A stretch of 64,000 nt of DNA, taken from NCBI GenBank assembly GCA_029706075.1, contig JAINUG010000039.1:3600001-3664000 (forward strand), read 5' to 3'. Positions 13,301-26,400 of the stretch are shown here, in pieces. Every line of letters begins with the position of its first letter. The first letter of the stretch is position 1. This DNA comes from Aldrovandia affinis (Eukaryota; Chordata; Actinopteri; Notacanthiformes; Halosauridae). The notes below the pieces were generated by a model, which worked only from the letters and a program-made list of their open reading frames with translations, was not told where the DNA came from and ran no database searches. Both the position numbers and the translations under genes were made by a program.

Positions 13301-16300
13301 TACCCCATAAATATGCATGTTTGAAGGCACAGTTTGATGAGTGCAAGTGCTGGGTTTAAATTATGGAACGTGTACTGGCTCTAAAATTCTTAATTTGCTC
13401 AGTATTCCTGGGGCAACTTCACTAACTTCACTGCTCCAGTATGGTGCCACCTTTTAATCTTAGTCGTATTAACATAAATCCATGCAGACCATTGATTGCT
13501 ACTGTGATATGTTTTTGAAGTAATAACAAAATGGCAGTGGCATTTATAGGAGCTACATCTGGTGCTTAAAAACCACAGACCACTCAATACCCGCACCAGA
13601 GTTTACGAATAACATCACTGCTCAAATGTGGAAACCATGACACTGAGTGCTGTAAATGTGCGCGTAAAACCGCAATAGCCAGCGCCGTCTACCAACCTCG
13701 CCTTCGGGAATCCCTCGCCGTGGTCCGTACACCACGATGCGCTCGTTTCCAAATCAATTGAAAGCGATAAGAGGTCCCTCGTGGTTGAAAGCTCTCACGA
13801 GCACAAATAGATGTATAGCACAAATCCTATTTATATCAGCTACGTTCAGAGAATTCGACTTATATTATTTTGATTTCTGTTAATGCTTATATTCTGCTTA
13901 GCCTACATTTTTTTTTTACAAAACCATTAAAGAGCTCAATATATTGTGTTATGAACCTATCTGAGGCCATTATTTGTACTGATTTGCTTTGATTTTGTAA
14001 ATATTGAAATATTATGCACATTCAATCACAAGATTATAAAACAAGCTTAAATTATATACTTTTGACCTTTCAGTATTATGAATGCATTTCTGAGAGTGGA
14101 TTTGTTATTTATTTCTCTTTTATTATTTAGTTGTGATTATTCATAATCAGATGTAATAATTGATTGCTCTAAAGTATTGTGACTACACTTTGTGTTGTGT
14201 AAAAGCACATCCAAACAGCAAGATTAAATTAATTTTTTTAATTCTTGCCTTATGATGTTCCCGCATATATTCTGTACAGTCGTCGTGATATCCATTTGAC
14301 TGAATATAGTATCATTTTAAATTTACATTAATTTAATTAATTAACTGTAATTAAATTAATTTATGAGCATGGAAACAAGACCCTCGGTCTCTATAAATGT
14401 CTGCGTGCAAGACAGAGTATTCGAAAGTGTGACATAGACAGCAATGACCGAAGAACTCAAACAGAACTCAACAAACACTGACACCTTGGGGTAGAACAGG
14501 GAATAGCAACAATGTCTACGATTATCTCAATTTAAAATGATCTGTTACAATGCATCCTTCCCCCTTCATATAAGATGTGGTCAGGCAACAGACTCTGTGG
14601 TCTGTGAATATGGCTGATTATGTGACCTAAAAATACACATTTTTGAGTTTTGTCTTGTCCTGACCTCACGTATCATCCACAGTAGAGCTAGATTTAAATA
14701 ACTCCTGGCAAACCTGTGTAAAATTGTACCTGACCGATATTGATCTACGAAAGTCATGAAATAGATAGTAGTTAAAGCAAGCATCCGGCAAGAGATACTT
14801 TATGACTTTGTTTCGTTATTGTTTGATACTCTATGACTTCCTGCTAATCTTACCAGGAAGACTTTGCTTGTAGGCTACTTTTCTATTTTATTTAATGAGA
14901 AAAGCTGTGAATGCCTGGTGTTTTAGCTTTGGTTTAACTTATTGTCCACAGGATCGTGTATGCATATTATATAAATAGAGATCCTGTACAGTATTACACA
15001 ATATGTAAAGCTGCCATTTATAATAATTGAATTTGAGGTATGCATGTTTCATTCTCCTGTAGGTTTAACTTAACTAAAAATATTGTCAATTATCTCAACC
15101 TTTGAGTCTGATTCTGAACACAACATTGAATGAATGAACTGCGTGAATCGCGAATTGACCAGAGGCGGGTTTGAGAACAGAATTCTATTGTGGCACATGT
15201 TCCAGGGAAAGTATGTTTACACAGATGCAGTTGCATGTGCTATCTGAAGCGGCAGTCTTCGGCTAAGATGTCCTGCTGATCAAAGGTTTTAACGCTAGAG
15301 AAGAGGCAATTGTTGGGATCATGTGTTTCTCTGTGTGGGGGGCTCCGAACAGGCATTTCCATCTGTTTGCAGTATGTATCTTCTCAGTTACCTCCGGGAC
15401 AACAGAAATCCTCCCTGCCATCCCTCGGTTTCAGTTTATTCAGCTGGGCTTCGATCCTGTTACCAGTGTTTTGTTTTCCCCGGGCAACATGTGTTAAGTT
15501 AATGCTCTGTAACGCAAATTTCAAAGACAGGATCAGGCAGGTCAACAACAAGTAATAAGCTGATTTATTCATGCACTGCTCTGGTTGGAGAAACAAATAA
15601 ATAATCATTTCATGACGTGGCTTTTTCACCTAAATAATTGAACGGGGGTGTTTCTTATTGTACAAAAGCATGGATGATATTTTGTGTTTTGGAAATAACA
15701 TGTGACATAAGTTACTTGAGTAAAATAAAGGATCCGCGTCTCCAAAATTACAAATTCTCCGTGTCTACTAGGAAAACGGCTCGCTGAAAGGCTGCCCTTG
15801 CTTCGTCGCATTCTCCAGCTTGATTAGGGCCACACACCTGGAAATGAGGTGTCAACACAGCAGTGTTTACTCACAGCTGATTATTTTTCTAAGAGATCTC
15901 ACACCATGAGAAACCAGCTTGACTGAAGTACCGGCAGAGGGGGAAACGTCCATTTAAATTTCAATCTGAAAGTTCTAACAAAGTTAACCGTGCATACTGT
16001 ATGTGCACTGAATGTTGACTTCCTTAAAGACATCCATAGGTATGCATTATGCTTATCCTTTTTTTTGTTCATTTCAAGTCCCGCCATCTGGAAACAACTG
16101 CATAGCATAGTGTCCTTTCAATTAGCCATATGTTCAGCAAATCTCATATTATTGGCTCACTAACCTGTATAACAACCATGCCACTACTTTGACCAAGTTG
16201 CTAAAAACAAAATAGCTAATTTAGGACCATTGGGAAAAACTATGGATCTTAGACTGCATGCCAAGTAACACTCCTGCTACTAATATAATAAACCTAATGA

Positions 16301-18628
16301 ATATCATGCAAACCTCAGTCATTTTGCATAGACAAAACATGAGAAAAATCCATATTTCAATGTGCACATTTGGGAACAATGGGCAATTGGAAATCCATCC
16401 TTAATTTATTTGCAGCATTACTTTGACATAGATGGCTCTCAACGGCTGTCAGTGATGATTTATGTCATTTTACACAATTAGAAAATGAGAACACATTGTG
16501 TTACACTTCATATGCTGTGTCTTACACCACAAAATGTCGGCAGTCCTAAAAAAAGAGGAATCTGACTATTAACCAACCAGATTCAGACTGTAGTTGTGCC
16601 CTAAAGGCTACTTTCATCATGCGCAGTCTTCATACCGCCAGTCAAATGTTCCTTCTGGGTGCTTTTGCAACTCTGTCACTAGGGTGTTTGTGACATACTG
16701 CAGTCGGCTACAAGAACAAAGAAAGGCCCAAGGCCCTCTACAAAACCATCCAACTGGTTCCAGGAACAAATTGGCTCCAGTTAATCACATGCACACTGTA
16801 TGCACATGTATCTGCAATAGGCTACACTACAGTACAGCAACATGCTTTGCTTCCTGATATGACATGGATGCTGATTTTATTTTGTGCATGCATATATTTA
16901 AGCGCATTCCCACGTTCAATCTGCACCTGCGCAAGAAAGTTAAAATTAATTTGTACATGTAAAAACACGCCCTTACTAATGGCTGTGGGAATTCCAAAAT
17001 GTCTACTTTCACTCAATTTGTAACTTGGAAGCATCCTCCACACCCTGTTGAGGGGTGTCTTAATACCATAGGTGGCAGATTGGAGCCGAGGCAATAAGAC
17101 AGCCTTATTTGACCCTATGGATGAGTCTGTAGTACTAAGAAGAGGACTTTGAATGAACGCTTGGGTGCAGAGTTACCACAAATCTTTACATTGCTGCATA
17201 TGTGTAGACAAGAACGAAGCCCTAATCATGATGGACACAGTAACACAAAAAATGTGTAGTTGGATTTTTGTTTACGTAATCACTTGTGTGAGCTATTATT
17301 TATGGAATTACACTATTATTATATTGTAATATGTCAATAACACTTGTATTATTATACGTGTGAGGACCACTACATTGGTGTCAAGTCAAAATGTACCACT
17401 ATGGGGAAAGTGCAACTACTTTGAAAACCACTTATGCATGTATTGAATGTGATCATGCCCTTTAACCCACATATTTAGGGAGGCACAGACATGGTGCAAT
17501 ATGTATTTTGCTGTATTATTAATTGTATTATTGCAGACCTTTGAGGGGGGGAGGGGTACTGGAAAAAACAATAATTTTGTCATAAACATAAAGAAATGGG
17601 AAGCCAGCCAGCCAGCCAGGAACTGGTGTCTTTAATTGACTTGCATGTACACACTGCCCCCTGGCCCTGCAGTGGGAAACTCTGAATTCCACGCCAGCAT
17701 TATAACTGTCACCCTGTCCGCTTCACACTCACATACCAGCAGCAGAGAATGACATGACAGCTGCTTCACAGGGTACATTAGCGAGGCTATCATTACTGTG
17801 CCTGCGGACATTCATCTGCCTTGAGTTAAAACCAGCTGGCACTACGTCCCAACGATCCCAACAGCCGAATTACTGGAACCACGCAACCATCCTTTACTCA
17901 TTATTGACTTTTAAAGTGTTTGAAGTTCCTCGTTTGTTTAAAAAAAAAAACAAATTAGACACAGATGCATAAAACTAACAATGTACAGTACTGGATTCGT
18001 CGGGGGAAAAACCTGACCGCGGTTTGATGCAACTATTTAATGGTTTTTTGCTGGAAGGTCCAGGAAAAGTGCATTCAAGTTTATTTCTGCTATTAATTAT
18101 GTTCCCGTAACAAATCATCAGGCCTTACATTATATGTTTTTGACTCATTAATCGAGTGCATAATTGGCAACAAATGGCAATTATGTCAAGTAAAAAAAAA
18201 AATTCAGACGTTGGGAGAACTACAAACGTGCACTTAATATGAGTTAGTTGAAAAACTTTACTTTTTGATTTATAGGTTTAAAATCACATAAGATTTCAGA
18301 CCAAACACATTATTTGCGAAGACGTGTGGCGTTCGATTTGTACTTCGCAACAGTAGCTAATGCATCACACATTCAACTACACTAGTTAGCTACAGAAAAA
18401 TCGAGATAAATACGCAATGCATTAGCTAGATAACTTTTGTGCTAAACGATGTGTTTTGTAGACATTACATAGGGACCACAATTAGGCGGTTGGTACTGTA
18501 GCTAGCTAGTGAAATGTCTACACAGTTTCAGCTGCCTATGCTGAAAGACGGAAGACTGGACTACAATTTATTTTACTTCACATCTCGTTGAGTGAGCCGC
18601 TATATCTGAGTGACACCCACCCATGGAT
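10341..18628. other. Gene-free, AT-rich intergenic DNA
   Basis: No exons or clear transposons were recognised. It includes an AT-rich imperfect palindrome near 14310-14365, a (GCCA)n run near 17601-17620, and a cluster of TAGCTAG-type words at 18360-18510. Confidence 0.45.
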
Positions 18629-18629
18629 G

Positions 18630-18760
18630 TACAGTGGGTATACAAAGTATTCAGCCCCTTTGGCAATTTTTACATATTATTTTCTTACTTCATGGAATCA
18701 ATCAAAATGGATTTCACCGGTCAACACAAAATACTATAATGTCAAATAAAAATAACAGCT
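18630..18760 (+). mobile_element. Tc1/mariner-like terminal fragment
   Basis: The segment begins TACAGTGGGTATACAAAGTA and continues TTCAGCCCC, the pattern of teleost Tc1-like terminal inverted repeats. No transposase is visible. Confidence 0.45.
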
Positions 18761-18840
18761 TCATTAACTCTAAAGCTTCATTAATTATAAACCGACTTGG
18801 AAGTCACCACCTATCCAACCCTTGTATTTTATATATATAT

Positions 18841-18989
18841 ATGCCATTTTAGCAGATGCTTTTTATCCAAAGCGACTTACAGTAGTGAGTGCCCATATTT
18901 TTGAGTATATGTGGTCCCAGCGGGAATTGAACCCACAACCTAAGCATTGCCAATGCCACGCTCTACCTACTGAGTCACACAGAACCACA
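18841..18989 (-). repeat. tRNA-derived SINE, family A
   Basis: On the minus strand it has a tRNA-like head with GGTAGAG and a B-box (GGTTCAATTCC), a short body with AAAATATG, and the 3' tail TAAGTCGCTTTGGATAAAAA. The tail forms a stem-loop and is shared with L2-clade LINEs. AT repeats lie beyond the tail. Confidence 0.75.
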
Positions 18990-19739
18990 ATTTTCAACAA
19001 ACTGATTGCTGCGTCCAGTTCATTAGTTTCCAGGCATTTGATCTGATTTTCCAGCTCTTTATCTGCAGCGTGATTTGATGGTCCAAATTCAAGTAGTTAC
19101 ATTTTTATTTTTATTTGTTATCATAAACCGTTATTATATACCATAGGCGTAATGAGTGGGTGGAAAGGGGGAGGACATTCCCCCACAATATTCAAAACAG
19201 TTATATCTGCCCCCTCAATAATTTGTAGATATAAAACATTCCCTTTCATTATTCCCCGATATTTTAGATGTGGTTACGCCCTTGCTGTGTACTCACAATA
19301 TTCAAAGCACTTCCTTAAAGGTAGTTGCTCATGTGTGTAAAGGGTATTTGGCTGACTGACAGGTTCTGTAAGGAAGCCCAGTAGCCATTCGGATGCAATT
19401 CAGAGCTCTGTGAATCTTGACAGCAATGATGCACGCCAGCACTGCCTACGTGCACAATCCCATGGTTAAATCCCATCATGAAATGTCAGGCTCTTTGATA
19501 TGAGACCGTGGCATTTAGGCCAGACTTCCCAATTGCTTCGAAAGTTCCAAGAATATGGTAAGCCTCCATTCCAACTGTTAACCCACATATCGTCTAAACA
19601 TATTCTGTACATAAAGCTATTAATATTTTCTTAAAAATGTGTATTTTTTTACTATTTAAATATGCGAAATCCCATAAAGAAGGTCCCACATGCCAATGAG
19701 ACCGCAGCAAATGTGAATTAAAAACGCTTACATGGAGAG

Positions 19740-20389
19740 TGACCATTTGTACAACATTTATTACTGAAAATGTACATGGAAATATACTCAAGAGGCACAA
19801 AATATGTAGAGGCAAAAAACGGATAAAACCTAAAACAAAAATAAGTTAAATAAAATGGAAGCCAAGCTGATTAACAGTTCAGTTTGTAACAGTAAAAAAC
19901 AAACAAACAAACAAACAAAAAGAAAAAAACACATGCCTTTTGAAGTCCTCAGTCATTCCAGGACAACGCTGAATTCGTTTAGCAGACTTCAAATTCTCTC
20001 CCACCTGACCATTAGAAAACATTATTTACAATAATATTTATTTCACCGTAAAGGCTTTAACAATACAACTACCTAGTTTCGCAGGGTAATTTCACACCAT
20101 GTTAGTAAAATGTAATATTTACAAACACTTTTTGTGAAACGTATGTATAATGGTAGTGTTCAATGATACGCCATTTCATCCGTGATTCACTTCATTTTCA
20201 TAACAGTTCATGCCACTCGCTGCATATAAAAAGTGAACAGATGTAGCGTTTGAGAAAATGTGAAATGATAAGGTTGACTCATTCTAGGTTTTATTGGGTT
20301 TTTCTCGAACGCTTGGGCATTCCAGAAGAGAGTGCATTCCAGCGCCGGAGGAACCTCGCGCTGGGAGAGTTCAGTCCGCTGTGGCGGCA
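19740..20389 (-). other. tm9sf2: tm9sf2 3' UTR (extent inferred)
   Basis: AT-rich sequence follows the stop codon. On the minus strand AATAAA occurs at about 20037-20042 and again at 19757-19762; either could end the transcript. The extent is inferred from these signals only. A short run of (AAAC)n lies at about 19900-19920. Confidence 0.5.
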
Positions 20390-20457
20390 TCAGTCCACCT
20401 TCACCACGCTGTAAATCTTCGTTACGAACCAAAAACAGGCAAAGAATCCAATCGTCC
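20390..20457 (-). CDS. tm9sf2: tm9sf2 exon 17 (residues 637-658, stop)
   Basis: It encodes the last hydrophobic segment [15 protein letters not shown] and the tail SVVKVD, then TGA (20390-20392). The acceptor is CCCCTCAG. KVD fits the KxD/E Golgi-retention signature of nonaspanins. Confidence 0.96.
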
Positions 20458-23400
20458 CTGAGGGGAAAGATAAAGTCAATACTAAACCCCCGCTCGTCTA
20501 CAGCGGAGGATTAGTAAGTTATAGTGCAAAAACGTATTTAATAATAAAAAAACATTTTTATAATTTTTCCAGAAAAACTTGAAATATTTTTATAAATATA
20601 TATATATATTTCAATATAACTCTGACCCTCTTCACAAAAGATTTCCAGGTCGTCCACATGAATTCAGTTAAATATAGCAGAAGAGAAAAGATAACACTTT
20701 GAAGGTAGAGACTAAAAGTCAATGACAGATTCTAAATATATACCAAAAGGAATGCGTCATAAGACACCTCCTCCTATCAAAGGACATGTATTAATATTTG
20801 TTCTTTCTGTTAAATTACTAATATTTAAGAGACACATTTTCTCAAGTATAATAAACTGCTAACATAATTGCAAAAATGTAAATGGAGACGTGTCATCTCA
20901 TAACAAGGGCACAACGCCTGCACCTTGGAAAACATGAAGCCTGGAATTCTTAAATGTTTCTACTGAACCGACTTCTTGTATTGGCAAGAATCTGGCTCTT
21001 TGCATGTCTGCAGTGCATCACGAAAACCAGGAAAGAAAGCCTTCCCTGCCCAGCCAGTGTTCCCTTGCAATCTCTTGAGACACGGGCCAAATAATAATTA
21101 AAAATACTTCAACCCTTTAGATACCAGGAAATATTCCTGCAGATTACTGACAACACCGGTTTTCACCAAATATTCATAACGCGGTTCTCCTTTCATACGA
21201 TTGGGCGTTTTGGTTATATCTGCGTTTCGTAGAAAATTCTCAGGGATCCACAGGAGTGTTTTCAAATTTGAACCGCCGTCTAAAAGAGTCAAAGTGACTT
21301 TTCGAAGTCTGAATCTTGTAGCAACGCATGATATCATGACAAATTTATGCACGCTCTTCACACCGGTGAGGCCTCGTCAGCTCATTCGCTATGATACCTT
21401 GTTACGGACCCAGCTGCGAATCGGAGACTTATCGTGCGGCTCCCGGCCACCCCCCCCGCTGCGTCTGACCAATGAAGCGGAAGGACACCTGGGGATACCG
21501 GCGCACTGAGCATGTGCAGCTCGGACGGCAGCAGGGCACCAGAAAACAGCCCTCCTGTCAAAACCTTCCACATCACTCCGCTTTTTAACACGCCAGCAGG
21601 CATCTGAGCAGGATTTACTTCTGATGCACGGAATTCAGATTTGCCCTTCTTGTTTCTTTAACTTTTTTTCAGACAGGCATTGTATTGCTCGCCTTGGTGA
21701 CCTTTAGGTAAGATGGTATATAGAGACTATACATTAATATCTATTAGCCGAATGACTAGTTCAGTTTTTTATTATTTTTTTGTTTTAGTTTTTGGTTCAG
21801 CCCTTATTCAAACTCTCTGCGTGTGAATCAGGTTCGGAAACGCAACAGAAATATCTATTAGGTCGAGTTGTGTCAGATACGAATCGATGTGAACACATGA
21901 CTGACACCACAGTCTAAATTTGGACATTGGGCAGTGTTCACTCAAATGACACAGATGGCCACTGAACGTCTGTCCCTCTTAAAAGCAAGTCTCAGGGAAC
22001 ATTTCGGTGGAACAACAGTTTGAGTAAATTCCATAGAAGGGGGAATCATGTGACCTGCTGGTAAACGTGGCAACTTAAGGCCTGTTACACTCCAGAAGAT
22101 TACTACTACTGTTCTACCACTTTCCATCAATGGATTGAAGAAAAAAATTATTAGTATTACTTGTAAGAAGTTTGAAGTGAAGAGAAGGGAGTTTCTGCAA
22201 GGACCAGGGAGTTTCAGGATGAAGAACATTTAACATTTTTACATTTTAAGCATTTAACAGAAGAACATCCATTACATTACATTACATTACAGGCATTTAG
22301 CAGACTCTTATCCCAGAGTTTACATTTTTTTTACATTTCTTTACAATCCATTTATACAGCTGGATATTTACTGAAGCAATTCAGGTTAAGTACCTTGCTC
22401 AAGGGTACAACAGCAGTGCCACCTGGGGATTGAACCTGCAACCTCTGAGTTACAAGCCCAGCTCCCTAACCATTATACCACACTGCCGCCTTGAACATGA
22501 AATATGAACACCATATGCACAGGCTTTCATTTGAGCTATACAGTTAAAGTCCATGCTAAATATTTTCTAATGCTAACTTAAATCACATAAATGCAATACT
22601 ATTTCCAAGATCTATTTGAGGTCGTTAATACAACAAGTATACAACCTGCTGCACTGGGGATAATAGTCGCTCTAGATAAGAGCGTCTGCTAAATGCCTAA
22701 AATGTTAGTGTAAATGTAATGTAATCCTTTATGGATTATTATCACCGTCTCTTTTTGTTTTGAAATTGTACACGGTCATATTTTATTAAGGCTACAGGGT
22801 AAGGTGACTTTTATTGCTTCTTTTGGGAAGTTAAGAGTCAGATTTCTTGCTTGCACATAATTTGGGTTATTGACCTGAAATGTCCCTCAAAGCATTGTAT
22901 TTTAGACATGGTCCACGGAAAGGGCAAATTAGATAATTTCCTCTTCTTAAAATTGGAATGCGTAATATGAATCACCTGAAAATAGCAACACTTGTTCCAG
23001 CAGTGTTTTCCAGCTGCTGTTATGTGTCAAAATAAAATAAATACAAACACACGCGGGGAGGCAGCGACTTATCCCACATCAGGGCCAAACGTGAGAATTT
23101 TCTCAACTCAGCTTAAAACGCGAAAGTGCAATATTAATTCCCTTAAAATGACAAAAGAAAAAAAATCTTGGATTCTTGCAGTGTTCAAAGCTGTCGTCCA
23201 GCTGTGGCCGCGTGTGAGAATTACTTCGGCGAAATAAATACAATCGGGGGAACCTGGGATTGCCACAGTTAATTAAGGGCCCAAAGAGCAGAGCTGCTGA
23301 CAGAGAGCAGAGAGCAGACGGGCGGAGTCAGTGACCCAGCAACGACCAGCCGTCTGCGCGCTGTTCCCTCACTGCACATCGGCCAAACAACAGGAAATGG

Positions 23401-26400
23401 ATTTGGGGGGCTTTCTCCCCCGTTTCGCACTTTCTCACTTCATTTAACTGGATTAACGAGCAGGTCCGAGCGGGCTTTGCGTAACGTCCCGTGCGGCGCC
23501 CCGGGCCCGCGTACGTGGGACACTGCCCTAAAGTGAGGAAGGACCGCAGGAAGTTGAGGATAAAGACGAAACTCAACTCACCTGTGAAGAGGAAGAAGAT
23601 CAAAGCCATGATCATCGTGTAACCGAAGTAGAGGATGGTGCTGGCCAGTCCGGTGATCTGGAGCTTGGAGAAGAAGTAGTGCACGGCGTAGACCAGGAAG
23701 TACACAGCGGTGAAGCCGCTGGTCAGGAACGAGCGCCACTGCCAGTGGTAGTCCTGGTGGAGGAAACCCACAAGACACTTTCACACTCACGCATAACAGC
23801 AACGTTGGCCGTGCCGGTTTATATGCTTTACAAGTTTAGGGACGCTTAAACACCTCAGAAATTAAAATATATATATATCACTATAGATCTGTCTAGTTGT
23901 AATTTATTTATTTAATTTAATCTGAAATAATACACCTGGAGAGCATTTCATAAAGCAGGATTATAGAGTTTGCTGGCTAAATTTTGTAAATGTTCTGAAT
24001 AGGGTGAAATTCAGTTTTTCCAAAATATTAACAAAAGTTAGTCGGCTATGTGAAGTAACCCCCCCCACCGTTCCTGTCTTGACTGGACTGGATTATACAG
24101 GTAATAACTAATAAAATTACAGTAATGTCGCACATCTTCTCAGTATCTCTCTCCAGAGTTCTATTCACTGATCTCACGGTCAGTGGGACTGTCCCATTGG
24201 TCAGGCTCACCTCTGCGCACAGGTGGAAGTAGCACAGGAGGATGGTAGCCTCGGAACAGGTGATCACCAGGATGATGAACACCAGGAACAGAAATCCAAA
24301 CATGTAGTACATTTGATGAGACCTGGAGTGGTAGGGGGAAGGGGAACAAACAAAACCATTCATTATAAAATCATTAACTACCATTTTAATTAACGTGTAA
24401 TAATTGTAGAGCCTTTTTTGACAATGAGCCACTTAACTATACACTTTATAATGAATTCAAGTTCGTTCCACACTAGGGGACCCACTGCTACTTTTGGCAG
24501 TATTAATTTATCAGGTATTTAGGATATACAATTATATAAGAACCATGCGATTTTTATAAGCACATTCATAGAATAAGCAGCATGAGTATATTTATACTAC
24601 CTACTTGCCTCCTAATCACAGTATAACTATGGGCTACTTTGTTGCTTGGAGACCAGCAACAATTGTAGGCTAGCAGATTAACACACTTCTCATGTCTGAT
24701 CTGGGGTGACAAGCACATAGGGGGTGGGGTGATCTGTAGCCTTTCTTTGACCTTATCAGTACAATAGATCAGATGAGAAAAACAACGGCAACAAGATGGA
24801 TGTCATCGCAAATCCTAACACTATCTTCGGCTATCTGGGCACATTGCGCATTTGCACCGAATTAAAATGGAGAGACCAAGAATTTGGATGAAAATATTAG
24901 TCAAACAGGACAACACTACGAATGTGAGAAACCATCCACGGATCAATCGCAGGTCTTCTCAGCTGGTGAGTTGCTTGGTTGCACCAGAAATGTACCAACA
25001 AAAAATAGTCTTAAGGTGGAATAGACACTAAATGAATAGGTTTAGTATGAATGTAAAGAAGAACCTGATGGGTGCGATCTCTTGTCTGAATATGAGCAAC
25101 CAGCGCAAGAAAAAACCTTTTTTTTTGGGGACGATTTGATCACCGGCTGCGGTTATTCGCGTGACAAATGACTGCCAAAGACAATTTCATGACCGCCACA
25201 GCCCTAGACCAAAAGCTATTTAAATTAATTCTTAACACAAGCAAAGAGTGTCGGGGAGATTAGCCAGTGTGACTGCAGAATGAGTGGTCTTTAAACCAGA
25301 GCGTAATGTCAAGGTTCCCACTCAAGTCAGATTGACATTTTCCATGTATTTTCAATTATATTTTAAAAATAACTGGATTCAATGATTTTTGTGTGTGCAA
25401 TAGTCTTAGGGCATAGTAGTTTTAGGGATACTTTTGTGAAGTGGACAGACATTTTGAGGTACATTACTCAAACATTACCCAGACGCTGCATTGTGTCTCA
25501 AGTGACCAATACATTTTGCACATGGAATTAATGCACAAACCAGCAGTCAGCACCCTTAACCCTTAGGAGTCGCCGATCACGCCGGCGTGATCAAATCAGT
25601 AACTGGTTCAAGACGCCATAGCTTTAAAACGAAGTCACTTTGAGCATTGCCGTCAACTTCACTCGAAAGTGCTGGCTTGAAACCCCATGCTAGTTTTTTG
25701 AATGACGTTGAAAGACCAAGTAAAAATGGGAGATATTATCATTTTAATTTGACATAAAAATTATATTTACACGTGCGTAAAAGCGCATACAGTATGTGAG
25801 GCAGGCGTCGCATTTGTTTGAATATCTTTTTTGTCATATTATGAAATGGAAAAAATGCCTAGCTAGTTTTCGGAGTTGGAGTTGGAGTTTTTGTGGAGGA
25901 GAAATGAGGCGAGTTGAGCCTCGTGTGAGGCGAATGCTAAATGTACCACAAACCTTGCTTTTGTACGTCGAGGATGACGAACTTGAATAAATTATACAGG
26001 TATAATGTCTGACATCGAGGGTTAATAAATTCAAGTCAAGTTGAACATCAAGCAAGACTTGATAGTAAGTGACACCAACCTACTAATTTAACAAGCATTT
26101 CCTCACTGTATAAGTCCCCCCCATTTTGGGCTGTTTTCCCTGACTTTTCAGGGACAATGGGATATTTGATTACTGTCCATGACTTTCCAGGATGCAAAAA
26201 TATTCAAGGGGTGTGGGAACCCTGTAGAGCCAGACTCCACGCCCCGGTCAGCCACTGACCAGATGCTGTTGAGGATGAAGAAGAGCTGGATGAAGATGCA
26301 GCCGAAGGGCAGGATTCCACCCATGATGATCCCGGGGAGGGGCTTGGTGTAGAAAGACTGTTCCGGAATCTGCCGTGGGATCTGGTTGGTGCGGACCGGG

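Noticed and set aside
1-19700. clybl exons expected downstream of tm9sf2 from mammalian gene order
   Set aside because: No frame here resembles citrate lyase beta-like protein; the gene probably lies further left.
24797-24900. Possible remnant of a hAT transposase start
   Set aside because: A short frame beginning [15 protein letters not shown] looked transposase-like, but I cannot match it to a family with confidence.
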